From Hemileia vastatrix (Eukaryota; Basidiomycota; Pucciniomycetes; Pucciniales; Zaghouaniaceae): 64,000 bases of DNA. Positions within the stretch are counted from its first letter, which is position 1, and every line of letters starts with the position of its first letter. This document shows, piece by piece, positions 44,144-53,564 of the stretch. The notes beneath the pieces are model-generated. The model ran no database searches. It was not told where the DNA came from and was given only the letters and a program-made list of their open reading frames with translations. The stretch is taken from NCBI GenBank assembly GCA_030280995.1, contig JASXTE010000014.1, positions 7,375,656-7,439,655 on the forward strand. Direction: 5' to 3'. Made by a program: the position numbers and the translations under genes.

Positions 44144-45344
44144 ATGTCTATTTTGTCAGAATCACCTCTTACTTCTCTATCATCATTTTCTATATCATAT
44201 TTATAATCATTTTCAAATTCAACTTTATTTCAATCATCATCCAAAATATCAAAAAAAAAATTATGATGATTGAAGTCCACAGAATAAAAGAAAATTAAAA
44301 AAGAAAACTCATTTAAATTGCTTTTTTTGCCATATATCAAATATTGAGTACTATAAAACTAGAGTGGATTGAAAAAATTATTATCCAAAAAGGTTACCAG
44401 AAGATTTAATGTATTTAACGGAATCAGGAGAGGATGAAATTAAAGCAGTTATCAGTAACTCTTTTAAACCTCAATTTATTTATGAAAATCATTCTTTTAA
44501 TGGTTAAAAAGATGAAACCTTTAATCAACTACCCTATCTCATAATAGCACTATATCAAATGGCATTGGTTTGTTTATCATTGAAGAATACAAATTTTTTG
44601 GGTGGTATTATGATTGAATTTGGTTGAAGACCAGGATTTGTTAAAGGCTATTCTCTTAGTATGTCTGATAATATATGTTTCTTTCTTAAAAATATTTCAC
44701 TAATTTTATTTCCATAGGCATCTATTCTTTAATTAAAAATTTATCTAAATCTGAAAAAGATGACTATTTTTGCTTATGGGACACCTTACCTCCTTTCAAT
44801 ACTTTTATTGCTCTTTGCCTCAAAAAACTCTGTAATAAAGCTACTGAAAAGAATCATCAACTTGCTACCAAAGCTGGAATACCAAATTGGTGTGACTCCA
44901 AATGGGAAGAAATTAACAAGGAATATCTTTTATTTTTAAATTTTATTATTACTCATTCAGGATTCCATAATAAATTCATATCAATAGGAATGACACCAAT
45001 TATCTTACTTTTGGAATTTTCTCATATATCAATCCGATAACTGGCCAACCAATATCATCTGCAGCTAAAATTAAAGGACATGGCTTATATTTTCCAGACC
45101 ATCAGTGCATGATTGATTCTGGTTTGGGAAATGGTGTGATTGAAAAAATTTGGAACTTTTCTCAGGATGATCACCAAACAACCAAAGCTTCACCTGTCTT
45201 GGAATCTTCTCAAGATTTCACACATTTCGGATGTTCTTTTCAAATCAGTCAAAACTTAATCCACCAAATAAACAAGGTAAAAAAAGAAGGTAAGTTTGAC
45301 AGATATAAAAAAACTTTATTTAGATCAAAAAAGTATGGGGATTA
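44144..45344 (+). pseudogene. Tet-like 2OG-Fe(II) oxygenase gene, unit 2
   Basis: Starts MSILSESPLTSLSSFSIS. A segment KPQFIYENHSFNG (44470) matches unit 1. Later: GIYSLIKNLSKSEKDDYFCL (44719), LATKAGIPNWCDSKWEEINK, HSGFHNK, then HINRND at 44977-44994 where the expected H-x-D reads H-x-N. Then FSYINPITGQPISSAAKIKG, HGLYFPDHQCMIDSGLGNGV, DDHQT and FTHFGCSFQIS. The last frame from 45109 stays open to a TAG at 45343. Stops and frameshifts elsewhere. Same relative position as the unit 1 copy, without the solo LTR. The HxD-to-HxN change would remove an iron ligand. Confidence 0.55.
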
Positions 45345-45639
45345 GTAGAGTCATCAAATATTTTTTATTTTTTCATAAATTTTTTATAAATAACTCTTAT
45401 ATTTCAAATTCCTAAAATAAAGTAATGGGCCAATGACCCTGTGTTGTATAAATGGTAATCATGATAACATTAAATTGTTTCATGGGGTTCATCTTCCCTA
45501 TACCTGTGGAAAGTCCCAAACTTTGTTTCTAGACTTGGTCCACATTTTAGCAGGATGAATTGTCATTACTTTAAAACTAGGGATATTGATATATATTAGT
45601 TGTTTATATACTAATTTATGTAATTATATTAAATTTTGC
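45345..45639. other. Spacer after the unit 2 Tet-like gene
   Basis: AT-rich; no gene is seen. Confidence 0.5.
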
Positions 45640-45810
45640 TTATTTTCACCCCTTACTTAAATAAAATGCAGGGGAGGGTATTGCCAAATTTTCAAATCTG
45701 ACATGTGAAATTGATGACTTAGAAAAATTTTGATGATACCCACCCCTTGCTTCAATAAAATGCAGAGGAGAGTATTGCCAAATATTTAAAACAGATATGG
45801 AGTTTTGTTG
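45640..45810. repeat. Two tandem copies of the 85-bp unit, unit 2
   Basis: Same core as 38640-38950 (TTCAATAAAATGCAG...GAGTATTGCCAAATATTT), lying between the Tet-like gene and the SANT/Myb gene as in unit 1. Confidence 0.75.
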
Positions 45811-46104
45811 ACTTAGCTGTATTTAGAAAAGTAAATTTAATGATTTGAATGCAAAGAAGAAAAAATGTATGAGTTTTTCAAATTTTTGCAAAAAAAAATC
45901 ATCTAGAATCAAGACCTTTAAAAAGTCAGCACAAATGAAATTATCACCAAAAAGAAATAAAACAAAATTAATTTAACTAAACAAAAAAATAATCTAAAAT
46001 GTTGCAATAAAATGTTTCACATCTCAGTGAGGAGTGTGTGCCAAGGACTGATTATTAGCATTAATGCATTCTATCAAGAAAATTTTCTAAACAAAATGAA
46101 AAAA

Positions 46105-47463
46105 CTAGTTATCAAAATTTTTTATTAAGCATTCAATTTCCTCAATAGATTTATTAGCTTTAACACAATCTCTCAAGAAATCTTTCTTTTTTGAACCTTC
46201 TTCAAGTTGATACTTGAGTTTCATTTGATCCAATAGGAACTTGTACTCAAGAGCCTTCTCCTCTTTCTTTATCTTGAATTTCTTCTCCTCCAAATCATGT
46301 GCCCTCTCATCCCTCTTTAAAGAAAGCTCAAATTTCTTCTCCTCCAAGTCTTGTGCCCTATCATCCCTTCATAAAGAAAGCTCAAATTTCTTCTCCTCCA
46401 AGTCTTGTGCCCTATCGTCCCTTTGTAAAGAGAGATTGTATTGTTTTTTTTGAAAGTTGAGAGTATCTCTTGCAACTTCAACTTTACCTAGAGTGAAAAG
46501 TAATATTAAAAAAAGAAAAGAAAAGCTTACTTAATTATTAAGAGGTACGCTATCACTTACCAGATTCACATTTCTCCAGAAAATCATCAATGGAAGAAAA
46601 AGGGTTTTGGGAAAAACTATCTCTGTTTTGCTTTATATGACTGTTGAAATTCAAAGTAGTTGATGGTCTTTGCTTTTTTTTGGAGGTAACATTTTCCTCT
46701 TCATCATTGATGCTAGCTTCAGACTCACTTGCTTGAGGATCCTGGGTTTGTTCATTAGCCTTTTTAAAAATAAAAAAATAAAACAACTAGACAAGAAATA
46801 AAAACTTATTGGAGTGGGATCACATTGGTTTATATCACCATAAGGATCTATTGGAAAGCTATCTAGATTTGTTGAATTTAGAACAGGGGAGGCTTGAGTG
46901 GAGGAAGAGGATGGGAAAATATTTCTTTTGAAATCATGTTTGAAGATAGCATCTTCACCATCCAACATGTTGGCAGGATTAACATCAGCTTGCTCTCCAA
47001 AAATAGCATCCATCTCTTTAAAGTATGGACATAGAGGTTCAAGTTTATCATCTATGGATTTTATACCCTTACTGATATCAATGTTGGTAATACCAAAACC
47101 AGTAGAAAATGAAAGAGTCTTTGCCTTCTTGTATTTGGCTTGGTAATTCTAGAAACGTTCAGACATCTGTTTAGGCAAAAGATCAATCCTTCCCTTTGTC
47201 TTATTTCATAATTCATTGGCCATTAGAAGATAGCCATTGACTTTTGATGCAGGGGGCTGTCCTACTTTAGTTTCATTCTCAGTACCAAAACAAGAATCAT
47301 AATTAGTTTTTATTTTCAGCTAGTTGATAAGTATGAGATGATCATCTTTTTTTAGTTGAAAAGTCTTTGATTTCTCAGATGAGCGGGGGAAAGAGGGAGT
47401 AATGGGATTTGATGAACAACTGGGGGAAGCCTGCCTTTGAGACAATCTATGATGATGGGGCAT
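46105..47463 (-). pseudogene. SANT/Myb-like DNA-binding protein of the Harbinger unit (copy 2)
   Basis: Starts MPHHHRLSQRQASPSCSS, with a SANT/Myb-like domain (KVGQPPASKVNGYLLMANEL, LLPKQMSERF, AKYKKAKTLSFSTGFGITNI), an acidic middle (EMDAIFGEQADVNPANMLDG) and a C-terminal coiled coil of repeated 19-residue units (DLEEKKFELSLKRDERAH). The last frame ends ECLIKNFDN and TAG at 46105. Introns are probable near 46760-46815 and 46490-46560. A few stops break the frame. Closely similar to 39155-40547. No transposase follows on the right; homology ends at about 47690, so this third unit is truncated. Confidence 0.7.
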
Positions 47464-47699
47464 GTTGAGATATTTGAAGATGAAAAGGAGAAGAAAAAAA
47501 CAGATGAGATGGGGAGGGTTTTGAACGGAAATGAATAGACAAGATGGGAGTGCGCAGCAAGCTAGGTAGGCTGGCACATACAGAAAATTGTCCAAGATGT
47601 GGTTATGAAAAATTGAGGATAAAAATGTTGGATAGAGGTGAACATTGACATGTAAAAGGTCTAATAACCCAATTATTAGCAAAAATAATTGTGGAAGAT

Positions 47700-48339
47700 A
47701 ATTGGGGTATAATGAATTTTATCTGCAATTAATTTAATTGTGGATTGGTCAACATTGATATCCCCTAATAACTCTATAAGTACATACATAAGGCTAACTT
47801 ACTACTCAAAAGTATAGTTGGGTTACTGAAAGTGTAACAAATTAAGTCATAGTAGAGAGGGGATATATATATATAGCCAAGACGGTGAAGCTTGATGATT
47901 TCAAAAAAAAAAAATTATAAAAGAAAGTGGGCAGCAGGAAAGACACAAGGTATGTACACAACATATATGTTTGTGCTTTGTTCTGGACACAGACTTTTGC
48001 GGGACCCGTTCAATTCAGCATTTTTGATATTGACTAGGGTACTTTGTTATAACTTTATAAAGGGAAAAACATTGGCGGTACATTTGTACTCTTAACTGAA
48101 TTGAGAGCGGTCGGTGTTTGGTGTAAGATTCAGTGCTCGGAACAAGACACTAAAATATACTTACATACTACCATGGTATCTTTTATTGCTCACCAAAAAA
48201 AAGAAAAAAATGCTACTTTTTCACTGGCTGCTATTTAATTTTTTTTTTTTTTTTTTTTTTTGTGAATCCAGAATAAGAAAGAATGAAAAATAAAGGAATA
48301 GACATGTTTTAGCAGGCTTGTGGGCGGCTGGTCTTTTCA
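47700..48339. other. Intergenic region with no recognised gene
   Basis: AT-rich, with a short TA tract near 47870 and a poly-T run at about 48240-48260. Confidence 0.5.
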
Positions 48340-48496
48340 ATATATAAAAAGTATTATTATTATTATTATTATCATTATTATTTTTGCAAATTCATCAAGC
48401 TTCACTGACACTGTGTGCAAAATTTTCAATTTATGAAAAGTATATTATTATTATTATTATTATTATTGTTATTGCAAATTCATCAAGCTTCACTGA
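48340..48496. repeat. Tandem duplication of an ATT-rich unit of about 85 bp
   Basis: TCAATWTATRAAAAGTATTATTATT...GCAAATTCATCAAGCTTCACTGACACTGTGTGCAAAA is present twice, ending at 48425 and about 48510. The second copy runs into the fold-back MITE. Confidence 0.75.
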
Positions 48497-48606
48497 CACT
48501 GTGTGCAAAACGGCGTAGTTTTTTGAAGTACGACACCCGTTTTATATTACATTTGAATTGAATGGGGTGTCGTACTTCTAAAAACTACGCCATTTTGCAC
48601 ACAGTG
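48497..48606. mobile_element. Fold-back MITE with 3-bp target duplication, 110 bp
   Basis: Left arm CACTGTGTGCAAAACGGCGT and onward pairs over about 45 bases with the right arm, with few mismatches. It is flanked by TGA on both sides (48494-48496 and 48607-48609). CACTG ends with a 3-bp duplication fit a CACTA-type origin. Confidence 0.75.
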
Positions 48607-49105
48607 TGACTTGGCTGTATATAAGTATGTATAGGTATGTATAAACAGTGAATGGTAGTAGTTTTTCGTTAATTTTCATATGGGTTGATTTACCTCAAAA
48701 CAAATTATTTAAATAACTTTAATCTATCACTCGCCTATCTTTGTTTCAGTAACTAGTTGTTGAGGTGTAATTTACATGCTTTTTTTTTTTTTTTTTGGTT
48801 TACAAAATTTATAAACATATTTTTACAAATAGCCCCTCTAAAGAAGCTACGCTTGATATTCATATTTGTGTTCATGACTATATTTTAGTGTATTTCTTTA
48901 AAAAATAATGTATAGTCTTCTGGTCTATACTCTCAGGAGAGCATAGGATCTCTCCTGAATCCAGCGAAACCCGGGATGTATTATATAGCACAGTGTGGGT
49001 TGCCCCGGGATGGGCGACGGTTGCACCGCCGGTGTTCCTGCGACAAGATCCCCAATAAATTGCAGACGAGGTGTCGCCGGAGAAGACTTTAGGTTTATTC
49101 CGCCA
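48607..49105. other. Upstream region of the phosphoglycerate mutase gene
   Basis: Contains a poly-T run (about 48780-48797). GC content rises from about 48950. The reading frame upstream of the chosen ATG is open back to 48995, so an extended start is possible. Confidence 0.5.
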
Positions 49106-50109
49106 ATGAATCGAAAAGTGAGTTGGCATTGTTTTGGTGTTATTTATCCTTCTCACATTCACCTCCATTTATTTTATACTGTAGCTTGTTCTTGTGCGCC
49201 ACGGACAGAGTGAATGGAACGGTGAGTAACAAGCTTCGATTGTATTTAAAACATGATGATTTGTGGGCTTTCTTTGCTGATATCTGACTTCATGTCGATC
49301 ATGTCGATCATGTGGTTTCTTTTTTTAAATTTTGTTTTTTCGTTCATGATTTGTCTTTGGACAGAACTCAATCTTTTCACTGGCTGGAGAGATCCTAATT
49401 TGACTGAGAAAGGAAGAAACGAGGCTAAAGCCGGCGCTGAGCGTCTTAAAAATCTTCAAATAAAGTTTGACCGGGCCTATACGTCCGCCTTGACTAGAGC
49501 TCAAACCACCCTTGACATCATTTTAGATGTTCTAGGGGAGAAAAGCATTCCAGTCGAAAAGGATAAGGCGTTGAACGAGCGAGACTATGGCGATTTAACC
49601 GGACTTAATAAGGATGACGCCAGAAAAAAATGGGGCGAAGAGCAAGTCCAAATATGGAGACGAAGCTATGATATCGCTCCACCTAACGGGGAGAGTCTTA
49701 AAACAACGGGTGATAGAACGATTCCTTACTTTGATCAGGAAATTAAACCGAAGATTTTGCAAGGTCAGAATGTCTTAATCGTTGCTCATGGCAATTCTCT
49801 TCGGTAAATTCTATTATTTCATTTTGTTAACCTTTTCACATGAATCTTCGCCTACCACATAAGAGTTGTTTTTTGAGTGTTTTTTTTTCTTTCTTTTTTT
49901 TTTAAAAAAAAAGCTCGATTATTAAGTCGCTCGAAAACCTTACCCCAGAGCAAATAGTCGCGAGGGAGCTTGAAACGGGTGTACCGATTGTTTATCAGCT
50001 TTCGGAGGATGGTAAGATTAATCTTTTAACTAAGCTAATCATATTGTCACTGATTGAATACGTTAATCTTGTAGGTCAAGTTGTCGATGTGACTACTTTA
50101 ACAAAATAA
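49106..50109 (+). CDS. 2,3-bisphosphoglycerate-dependent phosphoglycerate mutase, five exons, 206 aa
   Basis: Model: 49106-49117, 49185-49221, 49365-49803, 49914-50011, 50075-50109; GT-AG and phase-consistent. It interconverts 3- and 2-phosphoglycerate in cytosolic glycolysis. MNRK is followed by [20 protein letters not shown] with the phosphohistidine [23 protein letters not shown] carries the acid/base Glu, [14 protein letters not shown] the substrate loop, and [11 protein letters not shown] the second catalytic His. The C-terminus is [14 protein letters not shown] then [11 protein letters not shown]. Length and the absence of the roughly 25-residue insertion of budding yeast GPM1 match the short type of fission yeast gpm1 (211 aa). 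Exon 1 is only 12 nt; an in-frame ATG at 48995 would give a longer N-terminus. No defects seen. Confidence 0.93.
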
Positions 50110-50667
50110 ATATGCTACATCATATATATCATTATACTCGTTTTTTTATTTTACAAAAGTATTGAAAAAAAAAACGATAAAAATATTCCAAGCTTATCTC
50201 AATCAATAGATTATATCGAGCTATAGAGTCATGTATTGCTCTTATAAGTAGGGTTTTGTCACAGTTTATCTCGTCGAAATGAAGTTTTAGTCCGAAATTA
50301 AATGTATAAATGGGAGTGAGAGAATGGGAAATATAGGAGGTGGAGGAAGTTTTTATAAGAATGATGAGTTTTGCTGTTATTGCCTCGTGAATAAAAGTTA
50401 TTAAATTACAAAATTTCTAGAACTATTTTCCCTCTCTCAAAACCTTTTACAGCCCTCAAACTTTAATTCACATAATGGAAATTTAATTACAGAATGTCTC
50501 ATCTGTTTATCTTTGAAGAAATCTTACAGTCAACTAAGTCAAGTCTGCTGATAAACTTCACTTATTGCACCATGCAGTTGGTCACCCTAGTGCACAAATT
50601 TCGAAGAAAGTGTTTCTCAGAATGAATTTTGCTGACTTTTTCGTTAAAGTAGTGGGTATCAAGGTTA

Positions 50668-50699
<32 letters not shown>

Positions 50700-50934
50700 G
50701 TGAAATCCTACATACTTTGGTTTTTGAAGAAATTTCAGGCCAGAAATCTAACATGGGATTTCATAAAACTGTGGTATTTTATTTAGTTTAGTTTATTTTT
50801 TTATTTCTTACCATCTCGGTCAACAAGGAGCATGAAGGGAATAACAGGAGATAATGTGACTGAGTACAAGTGGGGAGACTACAGTGAGAGGGAGGCATAG
50901 TACAATTACATAAGGAGTAAATGGTTAAGAAAAT
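50110..50934. other. Region between the mutase and the LINE remnant
   Basis: No gene is seen. A 28-base poly-T run at 50672-50699 could be the poly-A tail of a minus-strand retroposon, possibly the LINE at 50935. Confidence 0.45.
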
Positions 50935-52257
50935 TTAACGAAAGGAAGATTTATTTGGAAATCTATTTGTAGCTGTAAGGAATTTAACAACATGTTTGGT
51001 CATTTGAGAGGAGGAAAGCAATGAAGAGGTAGCAAAAGGAGGTTCTTTGGTGCTTGGCAATCGCAAAAAGAGAACTACGAGCTTCCAAAGTGTGCTGGGG
51101 CAACGTAAGAGGATGTGTTGAGGTGTGTTGAAAGGAGTGATACGAGCAAAGATTGCACAGAGGGGACTCAGAGGCCCTAAAGAGATATAGGTCATGTTTT
51201 AGAGGGAAATGGCGTGAGCGATATTGCTCAAACGCTGTAGGCTTGAGTACGAATGAGGAAGTTCTGTGAGCACTTTGAAAATGAGAAAGGGGTCAAAATG
51301 TCCCTTTAGCTTCCTAAGTGGATCTTGTAAGAGAGGAGAGGGGAGAGGAGGGGAGAGGAGCTTTTGAGCGGGTTTTTGATGTAAGTTTTTATTGTAGAGG
51401 AAGAAGGGGGAGGGGGAAAGAAGTTAAGAAGTCACACTCACCTGCAAGAGCTATGAGGAGTGAGAGGTGTTTGTCAGCCTGTCAACTTTTTTCATAACCC
51501 GGGATGCCACGATGACCGAAGCACCATCAGATAATTAGTGACTACTTCGGGTTGTCTTTCAGGAGTTGATTAGCCGTACAAATTATTACAATGAGTAAGG
51601 AAGCGTTGGAGGTGTTAAGGACAAAGCTTGATAAGACCTTGATGATCGATTGGTTGTCGGAAAGTAGGGTGAGTGAGATTTTATATAACAAATGCTAAGG
51701 ATTTTCAAGGAAGCAAAAGGCGAAGGGCCCATGAGAATGCCACAGAGCTCAGCTTCACAAAACTGAGTAAAGTTGCAAGTTGCCTAACTGGGTAACAAAT
51801 AGTAATTGTTGACCTGGATCAAAAGCTGTGGCAAAAGAGCCAGCTTATGATTTGGAACTATCAGTCTAGATATAATAGGAGAAAGATAAAGGAGAAGAGA
51901 CTAGGGAGAAAATCTCACCATATGCTTCCTCTCTTGAGTTCCCCACAAAGGAGGAGAACAGAGGAGGAGCCCAAGGGGGAAAGGAGTAACAGATTTTTAG
52001 TGTCAAGGGGTTGGCAAGGGGGAGAGAAAGAGGGAAGATGTGAGCCTTAGCAAGGAGATGTAATTGATGAAGGTGAGTTTTTGGGGAAGGGAGTGAGATG
52101 AGGGCTTTTGCCATGTGGGCCATGGGATTTGTTGAAGGGAAAGTAAGGAGTCTTACCCAGGTTTTGTTAACTGCCAGGTCAAGACACAGTTTTTCAGGTG
52201 AGGGATTGGGAATCATTGAGGAGGAGATTAACTGGGGTAGAGTGAAGACATCCTAGA
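50935..52257 (-). pseudogene. LINE (non-LTR retrotransposon) 3' end with RNase H and Cys-rich C-terminus
   Basis: Minus-strand fragments. NPMAHMAKALISLPSPKTHL (52130-52060) is a reverse transcriptase-to-RNase H linker type. PGQQLLFVTQLG, SDNQSIIKVLSSF (about 51650) and WCFGHRGIPGYEK (about 51530) are RNase H motifs. The last frame has FNTPQHILLRCPSTL (about 51120), the Cys/His-containing LINE C-terminus, followed by helices to a stop at 50935. Several stops and frameshifts occur. The reverse transcriptase is missing: homology stops where the gypsy LTR begins at about 52258. Confidence 0.65.
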
Positions 52258-53531
52258 TATCGGCCGGTCGTCTAGAAGAAAAAGAAGAAGAGGAGGAAAT
52301 ATGGGGAGAAAATTATGAAAGATAAAGAAATAAAAAAAACTAATAAAAAAATAATTATTCTGAGATAGAGAGAGGCAAAGAGATTCCTTGGGATTTGATA
52401 CAGTGGTGAGGGTTATTTAAATTATAATATATTTATTTAAATAAGAATTATCTTCAATGAGCGGTAAACACTATTATTACTATTAGACTTATTGCAACCT
52501 GTAGTTATTTTTATAAAATTTAAATTAGAATTGTAATACTAATAAAAATAATAATAAATGTATTATATTAAAAAAATATATTCAAGTTTGAGTGTATAAT
52601 AAGTGATGGGTTAAAGGGGATTACCCAAGGCCCTTTTATAGACCAGGGGACCTCTGAAGCACCACAAATCAGTATATACAAAATAGTAATAAGCTAAAAC
52701 ATGAATATAAAAAAAATAGAAATGAAACATAGATATTAAGAGAAAAACATGAAACAATTAACTAAACCCATGAATAAGTAACTAATTTTCCCACCATAAG
52801 TTCCCAAACCAGTTAATTAAAATAGTAGTAACTAAGTAAGCCTGAAACATAATAACTGTGAGAAAAGGAATCCAAAACAGACATTACAGTAGGATGAAAA
52901 GGATTTAATTAAAACAAGTAGAATTATTTTCATGCAAAAATCCATGTAATCAATTCAATCCAGTATAAAGCAATTTTAATTAATTGTTTTAACTATGTAA
53001 TTAATTTAATAATTAGTTTAAATGAAACATATAATTAATTTAATGATATTTCTAATTTAAAGTGAGAATTTTAATACCATATTATTGAATAAATGTTATA
53101 ATTTATTTAATAATTTAAATGACACAATTAAGGGTCAAAAAAGCGCCCAATATTATTGTTTAATAATGTATGACAAAGGTTTATTTAATATATAAATTTA
53201 TTTAATTAATTTAATTACATTATAAGTCAATTTTACACTTATAGTTATAATATATATTTATAATTAATTAATTATAAATTTGTATATATTAAATACATAA
53301 AAAATGCACCATAATTTATAGAATATATATCATGCTTAATTTAAATGTATAAATAATTTATATAATAATAAAATTAATATAATATTTATATATATTTAAT
53401 AAAATAATTATATCATTTCATTATGCAATATAAGATTAATTTATATACATAATAAGCAATTCTTATGCCCTCTTTCAGGTCCAATAAATCAACATATCAT
53501 TTACTGGGCTCCTGGTATAGCCTGGCTGACA
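52258..53531 (-). repeat. 3' LTR of element 2 (family I type), truncated at its distal end
   Basis: On the minus strand it starts TGTCAGCCAGGCTATACCAG at 53531, just after the purine tract GAGTGAGGGAG. TATA box in GGTCTATAAAAGGGCC near 52630. It aligns with 6165-7312, including GGCCGGTCGTCTAGAAG, where alignment stops abruptly and LINE sequence begins. Roughly the last 80 bases of the LTR are missing. Confidence 0.8.
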
Positions 53532-53564
53532 CTCCCTCACTCTAAAAAAACAATAAAAAAAATG

